Assembly (NCBI GenBank): GCA_035079385.1
Contig: JAVHKY010000004.1
Span: forward strand, 12,369,001 to 12,433,000
Length of the DNA: 64,000 nucleotides
Direction of reading: 5' to 3'
Source of the DNA: Aspidiotus rigidus
Taxonomy: Eukaryota; Arthropoda; Insecta; Hemiptera; Diaspididae
Of the stretch, positions 44,946 to 56,989 are shown one piece after another. Below the pieces are notes generated by a model. It was given only the letters and a program-made list of their open reading frames with translations, did no database searches and was not told the origin of the DNA. How positions within the stretch are numbered: the stretch's first letter is position 1; each line of letters opens with the position of its first letter. The position numbers and the translations under genes were made by a program.

Positions 44946-46658
44946 TCTTCCAAAAATTTGTTTATTTTTCTTTGTTTACATTTTTTCGATTATATTTTAT
45001 CCTCTCTTGTCATTTGTTACGTTTCTGTGTTTCAACCAATTACTCTGTATATCATGAATCGTACTTTCAATTATTTGAACATTTTTTCAAGTCTCTCAGA
45101 CGACGTCATTTTCCTCCCCTACAGGAACAGTGAAACTCGTCCTTAGGGCGCGAAGAACTAATGTATTCAATTGAAAGTAAAAAGATATAAGAAAGTCAAA
45201 AGTATCTACGTCAACTTTAAATTGCCACATTTACTACAAATTTACTCTATTTGACTGTGAACCCACATGGCCATTCACATAGTTTGATCAGGTATACCAG
45301 ATTTAGAATTATAATACGCAAATACTACGGTCTGGCTTTTTCGCATTTCACTCCACATCAATTTCTTTGTCCAGACTTCCTGGTGCCGATCTCTCTCAGA
45401 AGCTTTACCTTCTCCCCCGCTTTGTTACAAGCTCGGATACGATCTACCCATGCATTCAATGTACAGCTTCATGTCCCGAAAAATCGTCAAAGCGTTTTCT
45501 GTACACGTACAGAGCAGAGATTGTTTGCGACGCAGCATTAAATTTGCAATACGGAAAATGTTTAACGCTCGTGACAAGGGCAGGTAGACACTTCCACCTG
45601 TAGTAATCTCAAACTATACCGTTCTTTTAAACTCGAGGTTACCAAAGCTCACCTTCAAAACAATGATTAATTAGAATGACGGCGAATAATTTATTTCTCA
45701 TTCTTACATTCACGAACGACCAAAGTATTGCCGAGCTTAGTTCCTCAAACTGCAACGTTCATTTTACGGTCGCCACATGATACAACTTACGCTCAAGATT
45801 TCGGATGTGTCAGTGCCTTAAAAATCGAGTTTATACGACTTATTAGACATGTTCTCGAGCGTATACGAAGAGTACCTTTCAGAATGATGTCGTATGTCGT
45901 ATACTCTGCGCCTGTAATTTATTCGCCATCATTTAGGTTGAACTATGACCCGGAATGTTCCGATAGGACAGCTAGTCGGTTATGTTTTCTTGTCTGCGTT
46001 CTTTCCTTATAAAGCTTAAACTAAGTTAGTTGAAAATGTTAGCGTCAATTCGATTGTCGCTTCTGATATTAAGTACAATATATTCGTAGAGAGCGCTAGA
46101 CCGCAGTACGATTATGATATCAACGAGCGAATATGGCGATTACATATAGGAGCGACATTCCCTAATTATTCTCCTTCTTAAATTCTAATGCATAAGCATA
46201 ATGATTTAGTGATTATGCGCTTGACTCGTTTAATGAAGCATTTTGAAATTATCAGGTCACGTATTCCGTCTTATGGGTCACTTCTCGGATGTAATTAACA
46301 TTTATCGAACGTAAGGAAACAATTTTATATCAACTTACGTACAAACTACATCATTATCTGCGTCATCTGTTGTTCGCATAGAATATGTCCTTATCTTGAG
46401 AGAACGGTGCCAGTCCGTCAGTGCTGTTTTGCAACAATTTTCCGTAAAAAATCTTCTTTACCTTTCAAGAATATCATTCTTATATAAGACCAATAATTTG
46501 AGCTTGTCAAACAATCCACAAAAAATTAACTCTGTTTCGGGCCCTGAGCAGTAGGACTTGACCGTAAGCATTCTTCTAAAGTAGCCAACTAGCAGGAACG
46601 AACATGCCGCTACCCCCTGCACGCCAATCTCAATTCATATAGACAATAAAAAGTGTCT
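44946..46658. other. No recognisable gene
   Basis: Several overlapping frames of 60-110 codons exist near 45.25-46.0 kb, one with a Cys-containing run (YPCIQCTASCPEKSS near 45.45 kb). None has recognisable homology or clear splice support. Confidence 0.4.
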
Positions 46659-46659
46659 C

Positions 46660-48807
46660 TACCCGATAAACCTGATCGACCAGATATCTCAGTTGATTTT
46701 GAGTAAATGTAGACCAAAAATAGACTGAGAGGGCGCTCTGATGAGTGACTAATAACAGACCAACTTTTTCAGTCGATTTACTTCCGCTCTTTCCTACCAT
46801 ATTAAGACCACATTTAAAGAACCTTGACAAAATTTTGAATGAAAAAATTAGTCGATCTGTAGGTGATGTAGGTACCATAAAATGGTCTATCCTCAGGTTC
46901 ATTGGCCATACTTCCTCTGCAATTGACTATATTTTGACCAATATTGACCAAAAAAAGAGTCGATTTCTAGGGAATCTTGACGATATAAAATATTTTCTCA
47001 TAGTAAATATTTAATCATTGTCAACAAACCACCATAATTAGAATTCTTCTGACGAAAAAGACTGGTAGATTTATGGGCAATGTAAACGATTATAAAATAG
47101 TCTGTTGTAGCCTATATTCAAGCGATATTAACGGACCACTACAAATAGACCCCTTTTGACGAAGCAGAACAATCAAGTTTTGGGCAATAGAGACGCCATA
47201 AAACGGTCTATAGTTAGATGATGTTAACAGACCACCATTTTCGACAGGAAAAACCAGTCTATATCTAAGGCTTCCTCATGTGAGAGAAGAAAGAAATGAA
47301 AATAGCAATCTCGTTAGCAGGATTATATCGAAAGGAGTGCGATTTTGGTCTAAAATTACAATATTAATTAGTATACCTTCAATTATTTAAGGACAATGTT
47401 CAGAAATTTGTGGAATTTATCATGGATTTATACCAATTAAAATTGAATCATTTGATTTAAATAATTTTTTTTTATGAATCTACAAATTATACGTATCTAT
47501 TTATTTAAATTTAATTTATAAAATTCGTACATCATTACGTAATTTTAATTTTAAATTTAATTATTATAATTTAATTGATATAATACAATAATTATTATCA
47601 TTATTCTTCATCAATTTATTATTTATAAATTAATTTTTATCAATTTAATTTATGTTAATTTTGTTATTTAAATTAACTCTTTAAAAATTGTTTTTTAATA
47701 ATTTTTTTATTTGTCATAAATAAACCTAATAATTTTCTATTAATTGAATGTAAAATTGAACAAAAAAATGAAAAATATCATTCTGGTTCGATATGATTAT
47801 TTAAAATCATTGAAATGATTAAATAATTGATTCTCATTTAAAGGATCAAATATGTTAAATAAATTGAATGATATGAAAAGTTATTTAGTTTCAATTTTAT
47901 TAGTTGTTTTATAATAATTTTTATTGAAAATTAATATAAATATTTTTATTAAATAATTAATTATTCTGAAAAAAATGATAATAATTTTGATTAAATCAAC
48001 TATATCAAGAAAATTTAAATAAGATCTTTATTTTTTCAAAATAATATTATATTATAATTTTCTTAAATAATGTTCAAAATTAATTTTAAAAAATAAAATT
48101 GATATAAAATTTTAAAAAATTATATTTAATAATTATTCCTGTTGGAACTTCTTAAATTGAATATAATAAATCTAATATTTTTATGATTAGTAGAATATGT
48201 TCATTTATTGAATAATTTTATTATTAAGAATATTAATTTTTAAATTTTAAATTTTATTTTAAATATCTTTATTTAGCTGCGAGTTTGCGAGCAATATGAC
48301 AGTTGATTCATTCCTAAGAAATCGACTGGAAATTTTGGGCTAAAATGAGTGACTGCGGTTTGCATGAGAATAGACCAACAAAATAGAGTAAAAATATTGG
48401 TAGATGTTGAGGAAAAATCTACTCAAAATGGATCAAGGTATCTCCCAAAATAACTGCCCAGAAATCGACTAAAAATCTTAGTCAAAATTGAGTGATAAAT
48501 ACAATATCAATTTTCGACTAAGAAACGAGGAAAAATTCCATTTTGTATTGACAATTATAACGACCAAAAAATGGGTCGAAATGTATTCCGCATAGTGATC
48601 AAAAATCAACTAAAAATATGATCAAAATTTATTAGGAACAACAATCAACTGAAATGAATAGACAAAATTTGGTCGATTCATCTCAAAAATTTACTAAAAA
48701 TCAACCATTTTCGGATGGTACCATAATATTTGGTCTTTTTTCAGTCGTACGACCAAAAACCAACCAATGTCGACCATATAGTGATGGTCGATTTGGTTTA
48801 TCGGGTA
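46660..48807. mobile_element. 2.1-kb inverted-repeat element with extremely AT-rich core, TA-flanked
   Basis: TA-CCCGATAAACC at 46660-46672 and GGTTTATCGGG-TA at 48795-48807 are exact inverted ends. The arms (about 46.66-47.30 and 48.29-48.81 kb) share words such as GACCAAAAA, AGTCGATTT and GGTACCAT in opposite orientation, but are diverged. The core, about 47.34-48.28 kb, is almost wholly A and T with no long frame. The TA duplication suits a Tc1/mariner-type or related transposase; no coding region remains. Confidence 0.72.
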
Positions 48808-48829
48808 TCGACGACGGACCCGATGATTT

Positions 48830-51800
48830 AACTTTTGTACAAATGGGACATTATCAGAAACAAATTACTGTAAGTACAAATATAACCAGAGTTGACGAGA
48901 ATATGTGTACAATAACAAATAAGGAAAACGGGATCAGATAATGAATGAGAGAAAAATAAGTGCTCGTATTATTCAGAAATAACATCGAATATCTTGCGTT
49001 GACTTTACCTTCGCTGCCATCAATTGACGTCTCAATGAAATTTCAGCAATTCTGGTCTCGACCTGCGAGTGTCCAATTACAGAGGGGGGGGGGGGATTTC
49101 GTGAGTAAAAATATCGAAATATTTTCGAATATTTTGGCCAGACTGCTCAAAGGGATCTTGAAACTTGGAAGCTTGTCTCAAGATACTCAGCGTAGATGAC
49201 CTTGAAATTATGGTACAGTGTATTTCACATATGGTCAGCAAAATGGCGACGCATTTATGCAGGTAGCGGGGAAACGTCCCTGTCTCCACTTCATCAAACC
49301 TTTATTCCGTTGCCTACATAATTATATCTCCATTTTGCTGATCATACATGAAATACTCTTAGTCAGGGCTGATGACGTCATAATCTCGAGGAACAAAAAC
49401 AAATGGTCGAAAAAGTTTACTAGCGTCATAGATAAGCTTGATTTCAGGCCCCATTGGAGCTTAATCAACACCACACGTCATTTCGATAGTCTCAAATTTT
49501 GAGTAAAAAATTCTCCATTGTGTACAAGGAATTCAGTTGAGCGGTTGCACTACAAGTGACAATTTACAGAAATGCGACGAGAAGGCGATCGTGTATTTTT
49601 CACCACAAGAAGATACGCACATAAAATCAGCTCCAACTCTTTTATTATAAATTTCTACTAAAAAGTACGTAGCTGTCGAAATATTCTTTCCAGTGAACCC
49701 AATTTTAAATTTTTTTGCAGAACTTTTCTCATCACCACCACCTTTCTGTCTCAATCCATCAATCAGAGAGCCCGTCACCAGATAGCGCGTCACTCGATGT
49801 ATTTCGCGAATCGTTCGTATGTGCTGATCCCCTTTTTAACATCGAACATGATTTTCGTCGAGGAAATTATCTCCCCATTTTCAAAGACTATCGTCAGATC
49901 AGATAAAATTTCCATCTTTTTTCGAAAAGTTGAAAAAGAGGCTTCTAGCTTAAGTACAAGCTTTATAAAAAAAAGAAAAAAAAAGTTTGATTCAGGTGTC
50001 ATGAATTTTATTGCTATACTTCTCGCGAGTTATATGAATTATTCGTATTTTTCTTAGCTATCAGCCTTGATATAAAAATTAACTCAAATCTAGATACCAG
50101 AATACCACATGTTGGAGAAAAGAAACTTTTTCTACTTGCGTAGCTATCATCAATAGTCTCGTTATCACGTGGGGTCAGACAGGATTGTATCGCCGTCATC
50201 TCGTACATCGTTGCTCATAATTTTAGGACGTATAGAGACAGCCATCAGTGGTCTGTATGCAGAGGATGCATTTGACAGATTTTACTAAGGGTAGAGAAGA
50301 TGAATAATCGTCTCCTCATATGTTGCCAATTGTCATTATCGCTATTGAAGAACTTCGTTCATTTTATTTTTATTTAAAAAAAAAATTCCAGACTGATTTT
50401 TTGTAAAAACAGCGAACCACAACCGTTAGTGGACGGTCTTGACCGTTGTATGGATCGTTAAATGTTGACAGTATAAACGAAAACTAATGGCAAACCTTGA
50501 ATGCTTAAAATAAAAATTATCCTTCGTAATATGAACTGAATATATATTATGTAGCACTGTGTACTTTTCAAAAAGTCCTATCATGTATCACATCTTGGAA
50601 TAAAATAAAAATGTACTGACAAGGGTAGCGGCATCATACTCGTATGATCGATTGGTTTTGGTACCTTGTTCTATAATCTCACTTTTAAAACTTTCATTAG
50701 CTATTGAGTCATCGAAAACTATCTCTCGTATATCAAAAGATAACTCATTTTATAGGCTTTAGAAAGGCATTTTTATTTTGAATAAATCGCTGACTCAATT
50801 TCACTGAATTTACTTCGTGATGCTAATTGACACGTCTTCTTAAGAATATTTGTATTTTATTGCTCTCAGACGTCAACAATGAACAAATCTATCGGTTACT
50901 TTTTAAAATCATTGATAGGAATGACTATGGAGTCAGTGAAAGGAGGAGAAAATGAAACAAGAGAACAACTTTTAACTATCAAGAGAAAATTACGACCATA
51001 CAGTTATATTTGAAATGTATGAGACGGAAGGTGGAAAAATTCCACCATCGAGCTGTGTACGAAAAAAGGAATGGGGACTTCGAGAAATCTCTTCTTTCGA
51101 GTGTCAGAAATTTTGAGCTTATACGTTGATAAAAGTAGAGGATTCAGGAAAATTTCAAGCTTTGAGCTATATCTGAATTAAGAGGGGGACTTGGAAAACT
51201 TTGTGTTCACGAAAGTCGAAATAATGAAATCAACTCCAAGAACCCTAGATGATATTGCTCATCAACTTTTTATGAGATAGCTATCAGCCTCTTACCTCCC
51301 TTCCTTTCAGAAAATTCCGATTAGCTTTCATCCCTGAAAATGTTTTGATGATGTGTCGTACTCACTATTATCATAAATGGCCATTTTTTTGTAATTTTCC
51401 CGTGAACTAAAGGGAATTATGCAGGGAGGGACGAAGAGGATTCAATGACGTACAGATTAGTAGTCATAAAAAAATTAAAAAATATGTGTTAATGTATCAC
51501 ACTTTTATGGCTACTTCGCTCCTATTTTCACTCTAATAAACGCTTTTTCAACCTGCTTAATGAACTTCAACGAACTTAAAATCGATTCAAGGACCAATTT
51601 TTAATATGCTCAAAGAACTTCAACAAATTCAAAATTGGTTCAAGAATTAATAATCAGGCCCCTAGTAGCTGCACGTAAGATAAGTCTGGCTCACATTTAA
51701 TTTTACTACTATTTAACCGAAAAACTTGTATCATATTGGGGCTATAGTTTACTACCACTCAACCGAAATTCCAGCATCTCATTCTTTACGGTTTCAAGTC

Positions 51801-52300
51801 CTTAGATCCGGACTCACCTTTTTCAATATGTTCACCGAGCTTCAAAGGGAACTATTTCAACAATTAATTCAGAGCAAGGACCGATAAAATACCAGAACAT
51901 TGGTTTTTATTCTTGGTATCTCAATGATCATTGTTCCCTATAGTCCAGTCGAATAAGGCGAAAAAATGACTCTAGCTGGACATGATTGCGGCAGTAGCTT
52001 CTTCTTCGTGAAAGTGGTCAGAAATGCCGCCTGATGAAAATACTAAAGAGTCCACAGCGCCTCGCTATTCGGAAAGCACTTTTGTGACCCCCGTTGCTCC
52101 CCAGAATTGTTTTTTTTTGGAATTTTCTCGGAAAATACGCACCTCAGAGAAGAAAGTTCCTGGACAAATTTCCTATAATATACTCTACTATCTTCTTGTT
52201 ACCCTATATCCATTGGTTGTCTTAAAAATTGCTGATTAAGCATCTATTACACTTTCGAAGCATCTTTTCCACTTTTTTGTAACTTTCTCAAAAACTACGT
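48830..52300. other. No recognisable gene
   Basis: A G-run of about 10-13 lies at 49084, a TGACGTCA at 49373 and a single 45-bp-unit remnant at 51164-51205 (GAGGGGGACTTGGAAAACTT). Frames are short. Confidence 0.45.
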
Positions 52301-52302
52301 AG

Positions 52303-52500
52303 GCCTGTAATACGTAGCCTAAAAAATGCTCGGCCTATAATAAGTAGCCTAAAAAATTGTGAACTTCAGCCTTCATTATAATAGGCCTAATATATTATAC
52401 TAGGCCTATAAGAAGTAGCCTGGAAAATCTCAAACTGCAGCCCTCATTATACTGGGCCTAATATACTATACTAGGCCTATAATGACTAGTCCAAAATCGA
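52303..52500. repeat. 71-bp tandem repeat, about 2.5 copies
   Basis: GGCCTATAA begins at 52332, 52403 and 52474, with the shared words GTAGCCT, CTTCAGCC or CTGCAGCC, and GGCCTAATATA in each unit. The GGCCTA word also fills the core tail of the fold-back-like family, so this may derive from it. Confidence 0.75.
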
Positions 52501-52554
52501 AGGCTTGATATACAGTATACGGTATATATACTAAACTAGCCTGAAACACCTTCT

Positions 52555-53350
52555 ATCATACATAGAGCTCGGAGGAAGAAATTTTTCTGAGTCCTACTCC
52601 TATCATACGTAGCCCGGAGGTAAAAACGACGGCTTCCTTAACGATGTTAAACGAGGAACGCAGGGAACCTGTTTTATGAGTCGAATGGGATTTGGTATTG
52701 AAAATTCAAGGAAGCCTAGACCTAGATAAAGATAGTATAAAGAAGGCCTAGACCTACTATAAGCCTATCATAATATAGTTTGAGAATCTAAATTTTCTCG
52801 CTCGAGGGACAAAAGTTTTCTAAGTCCCTCTCCTGTCATATAGCTCGAGAGTCGAAATTTTTCTAAGTCCCCCTTCTATCATATATAGCTCGAGAGTCGA
52901 AATTTTTCTAAGTCCCTCTCCTATCATATATGGCTCGAGGATCGAAATTTTTCTAAGTCCTCCTTCTATCATCTATAGCTCGAGAGTCAAAATTTTTCCA
53001 AGTCCCTCTCCTATCATATATGGCTCGAGGATCGAAATTTTTCTAAGTCCCCCTTCTATCATCTATAGCTCGAGAGTCGAAATTTTTCTAAGTCCCCCTC
53101 CTATCACATATGGCTCGAGAGTCGAAATTTTTCCAAGTCCCCCTCCTATCATACATAGCTCGAGAGTCGAAATTTTTTCTAAGTCCCCCTCCTATCATAT
53201 ATAGTTCGAGAGTCGAAATTTTTCTAAGTCCCTCTCCTATTATATATGGCTCGAGGGTCGCAATTTTTCTAAGTTTTTCGCTGGACGGCGCACGGCGGAC
53301 GGCGGACGGCAGATTTCTCAAATAGCCCCCCATAAAACAGGTTCCCTGTT
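52555..53350. mobile_element. Fold-back-like element, copy 3 (left terminus missing)
   Basis: A remnant unit (52565-52620) is followed by the core with TTAAC-GAT-GTTAA and CAGG-GAA-CCTG (52661-52671). The GGCCTAGACC tail leads to about ten 45-bp units (52800-53275), the GC block with GGCGGACGGCGGACGGC, and the right terminus AACAGG-TTC-CCTGTT (53336-53350) followed by AA of TTAA. A second right terminus lies at 53421-53435. Confidence 0.8.
52800..53275. repeat. 45-bp tandem repeat array, about ten units
   Basis: Same unit and orientation as the 23.3-24.1 kb array; single-base variants (GAGGATCG for GAGAGTCG) recur in alternate units. Confidence 0.92.
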
Positions 53351-54185
53351 AAAAATTTTTTCAAGTCTCACGTTTTACCTCCCGGCGCCCGTCATATTTC
53401 CTCAAAATACCCTCCGATAAAACAGGTTCCCTGTTAAAAATTTCAATCAAAAGTTGTTCTTCATCAAATTTCGTATAAGATATACTACTCACCTGTTACT
53501 CTAAGGCTATTGGATGGGTTACAAATTACGACTATAAGCACATATTTTAAACTTCAGACCCATTTTTTTTTTTTTTTGCGAAGATCTTATTAATTGAGAG
53601 TAAATCCTTTACGTGTGAATTCGTTGTTGTAAAGTTTTTCAAAGATTTTAAACGACTATTATACATTTATTGAATAGATGGCTCAGAACTTAGAAAATTG
53701 AAGTAATTACCTATGTATTTCATTCCTATACAGCTTGAACTTTGTTCTTCACCACCTTGATAGTTTTCCCTCATCATAAATGAATAAAAAAATGAACATA
53801 GTAGGCCTAGTATAATGAAGGCTTTTCGAGATCTCACTCGCTCCGATTGTTTTTTCCACTTCTTGGTCTACTATACAATATTTCAAGCTAACAGGCGAAA
53901 TAGAATATGACCCGAAAGTGCCCCTTCCTATCATATATAGCTCAGAAGTTGAAATTTTAACAGGGAACCCGTTCTATGGGGGATTTTTCGAGAAATCTGC
54001 CGGGCGCCGTCCAACAAAAAACATCGAAAAATTTCGACCCTCGAGCCATATACGGTAAGTGAGGGACTTGGAAAAACGACGGCTTCCTTAACGAAGTTAA
54101 CCGAGAAACGCAGGGAACCTGTTTTATGAGTCATATGGCATTTGGTATTGAGAATTCGTGAAGGAAGCTTAGACCAAGATAATTA

Positions 54186-54383
54186 CAGGCGTGGATCCAG
54201 ACGATCACTTTGTGAGGGGAAACAATCCAAAAAAAGTGTAAAGAACCTTTTTTTTTTTTTTTCTACATTTTCTTCGATACTACAGATTTGTTGTTGTTCT
54301 TTGGGGTTTTTTGGGTTTTTTTGGGGGTATTTGGGGGTTTTAGGGGGGAAATTTCCCCCATTCCCCCCGTGGATCCGTGCCTG
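54186..54383. mobile_element. MITE with CAGGCGTGGATCC-type ends, nested in copy 4
   Basis: The left end CAGGCGTGGATCCAG and right end GTGGATCCGTGCCTG are inverted copies. The interior has T15 and runs of G. Parallel copies of the host repeat read AGACCTAGATAAAGCTAG across this site, so the empty site is visible. The ends look hAT-like; an 8-bp duplication is not clear. Confidence 0.75.
54303..54349 (+). other. G-quadruplex-capable G-run cluster
   Basis: Runs GGGG, GGG, GGGGG, GGGGG and GGGGGG are separated by loops of 4-7 bases, which meets the usual G3+N1-7 pattern. Confidence 0.75.
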
Positions 54384-54683
54384 GATAGAGCTAGTATAAA
54401 GAAAGCCTAGACTTACTATAAGCCTACTATAATATAGTTTGACAGTCTAAATTTTTCTCGCATCTCGAGCTATATAATTATGATAGAAGAGGGAATTAGA
54501 GAAATTCCTATCATATATGTCTCGAGAGTCGAAAGTTTTCGAAGTCCCTCTCCTATGATATATAGCTCAAAAGTTGAAATTCTTCCAAGTTTTTTGTTGG
54601 ACGGCGCACAGCAGACGCGCTCGGCGCACAGCGCACGGCAAATTTCTCAAAAAGCCCCCCATATAACAGGTTCCCTTTTAAAA

Positions 54684-55380
54684 CCGACGGCTTCTTTAAC
54701 GAAGTTAAACGAGGAAGAACCTGTTTTATGAGTCAAATTGGATTTGGTATTGAGAATTCTAGGAAGCCTAGACCTAATAATTATGAAGCTAGTATAAAGA
54801 AGTGCTAGACCTACTATAAGCCTAGTATAATATAGTTCGAGAGTCTGAATTTTTCTTGACTCTGAGCTATATATGATAGGAGGGGGACTTGGAAAAATGT
54901 CTACTCTCGAGCTATATATGATAGGAGGGGAATTAGAAAGATTTCGACTCTAGAGCCATATATGATAGGAGGGGGACTTCGCAAAAATTTCGACTCTCGA
55001 GCCATATAGAACGAAAACTTTTGAAAAATCCAACCAACAGCTACATGATAAGTTCAGAAACCAAAGAATTCCTCGAATTCTCAATACCAGATCTGATATG
55101 GCCCATAGTTTCTAAGTCCCTTTCCTATCATATGTCCGCCGTGTGCCGTCCGGCGAAAAACTTGGAAAAATTTTGTCTTGGAGGATGAAATTTTTTCAAA
55201 TCCCCCTTCTATCATATATAGCTCGTGAGTCAAGAAAAATTTAAACTCTCGAACTATATTATACTAGGCCTATAGTAGGTCTAGGCCTTCTTTATACTAG
55301 CTCTATGCTAGGTCTAGGCTTCCTTGAATTCTCATTACCAAATCCAATTTGACTCATGAAACAGTGTCCCTGTTAATAAA
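54684..55380. mobile_element. Fold-back-like element, copy 5 (two opposed cores, termini worn)
   Basis: A core (ACGGCTTCTTTAACGAAG, 54690 onward) with a short deletion in CAGGGAACCTG is followed by the tail and three units (54865-55015). GC-block residue comes next (CGCCGTGTGCCGTCCGGCG near 55138), then the same core inverted (55250-55375) with a worn AACAG-TGTC-CCTGTT. Confidence 0.65.
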
Positions 55381-55900
55381 TTAATAAAATAAATAAATAA
55401 AATAAATAAATTGATTAATTAATCCAAGTCTCCCTCTTATCACTTCTCTTCTATCATATATAGCTCATGAAAAAAACAAAATTTTTCTTAGTCCATTTTT
55501 ACCGGACGTTGCACGTCGGACGGTAAATTTTTCAAAAAAAAACCCATAGAACTGGTTCCCTGTTAGAATTTTTCTCGAAAATTTCCCAAGTCCATCAACT
55601 TGGGGGAGGGGGTAGGGGTGGGCGTACCCGCAGATTTTCAAATTGTGGTGAGGTGAGACTAGAGACATGAAACATGTCTAAAACTCAGGTGTTGAATGAT
55701 GAAATTTCCGAAATCTTTCGGTCAAAAGACCCGGTTTGCCTCCCAAATGGTCAATTTGATCCGGTCTTTAAAAACCATGGGTCCGAAGTATAAAATATAG
55801 CGCCTAATTGTAATTTCTAACCCAAGCAATAGGCTTTGAGGCACGAATGAAGTGTATTTTTCTGGAAATTTGACGAGGAATATTACTTTGGTTTGAAACT
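55381..55900. other. Low-complexity and family remnants
   Basis: An (AAAT)n-like run lies at about 55380-55425, with unit and GC-block remnants to about 55560 ending in TGGTTCCCTGTTAG. Plain sequence follows. Confidence 0.5.
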
Positions 55901-55902
55901 TT

Positions 55903-56200
55903 TAGCGGGGAACCCGCTATCCATTTTGTTAGGAGATTACATCCTCAGAAAACGTCCGCGTCCTCAGAAAACGTCCGTGTCCACGTCCGCAGGTTAGGTT
56001 AGGTTACGGGACTTAGAAGAATTTCGACTCTCGAGCTATATATGATAGGAAGGAATGTAGAATGATAATTTCGATTTTAATTATATGACAAGATTATCAA
56101 CTCAGTTCCACACCACCTGAGAGGTCGAGTTAAGGAATTGCGGGTTCCCGGCTGCCATTGCAACGTCTGCAATGGCTTCTAATTTTTTCTTTAAAATTTG
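55903..56200. mobile_element. Palindrome-bounded element without the Penelope insert
   Basis: TAGCGGG-GAA-CCCGCTA (55903-55919), then ATTTTGTTAGGAG, GTCCGCGTCC repeats, one 45-bp unit (56005-56052), AGTTAAGGAA and GCGGG-TTC-CCGGC (56140-56152), then GCAATGGCTTCTAATTTTTT. The order matches the element at 31.0-33.85 kb. Confidence 0.72.
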
Positions 56201-56904
56201 TAGTTTTTGAGAAAATTGCAGTAAGTGGAAAATATGCTTTGAAAGTGCAAAATATGATGCTTAGTCAAGTCAGCAATTTTCAAGACAACCAATAGACGTG
56301 GAGTAACAAATGAGTAGTGTATCTTCTATGAAATTTGATGAAGAACCACTTTTGTTTGAAACTTTTTTCTCTGAAGAGCGTATTTTTCGAGAAAATTTTT
56401 GGGGGTGGACACAAAGGAGCTTTTCCAGAAGCGGGTCTCTGGGCACGCTTTAGTATTTTCATAAGGTGGCCTTTTTGACCTCTAAGCTACTGTTGCAATT
56501 ATGTCCCAAAGAAGTCTAATATGGTTAACTACTAAGCTTCTTGTATGGGAGTCGATACGTTTTTAACCTACCTTCTTGAGTAATATTTTCTAACAATAAT
56601 TCACTGCATGACGACGTCGCGTTATTGGGAAACTTGTCTGTAGGTCTCAAATCTTCTAATTTAGAAATGAAGATGATAAGGAAGACTAGTTGTGTTGAAC
56701 GAAAACTCTTTACGAAGAATTTCGTCTTTGTACTTCTTCTGCAGATGAGGGCTCTCTGCTGAAGACCTCTTTACTCATGATTGTCAAGATATTGTGCGTG
56801 TAGGTTCGTCAATTCAACATTATTTTCAAGAAAAAATGTTTAATTACAAATTTCACCCTTTTCAGATCGTAATTCTCCAAGACTACGAGGCGAGAATACT
56901 AAAA

Positions 56905-56935
56905 TGTGAAGAAGAAGAAGAAGAAGAAGAAGAAT
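56905..56935. repeat. (GAA)n microsatellite
   Basis: About nine GAA triplets in a row. Confidence 0.9.
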
Positions 56936-56989
56936 GAAGAGAAGAAAGAATCGAAGTGAACATCGAGAATTGCGAAATTATTAGAAAAG

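Larger units (their letters stand above)
53959..54678. mobile_element. Fold-back-like element, copy 4, minimal complete form
   Basis: TTAACAGGGAACCCGTT at the left is followed by CTATGGGGG, the GC block, one 45-bp unit, the core (ACGGCTTCCTTAACGAAG to CAGGGAACCTG, 54078-54121) and the tail. One opposite unit pair (54520-54590), the inverted GC block and a worn right end, AACAGGTTCCCTTTT (about 54664), complete it. Without the 198-bp MITE inside it is about 520 bp. It shows the basic plan with one unit per side. Confidence 0.75.

Noticed and set aside
47780..47850. A tRNA gene (GGTTCGAT word)
   Set aside because: No cloverleaf arms could be placed around it and no A box is present.
47340..48280. 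A nuclear copy of mitochondrial DNA
   Set aside because: Composition is right, but I could not find a recognisable mitochondrial gene or tRNA in the AT-rich core; left as an open question.
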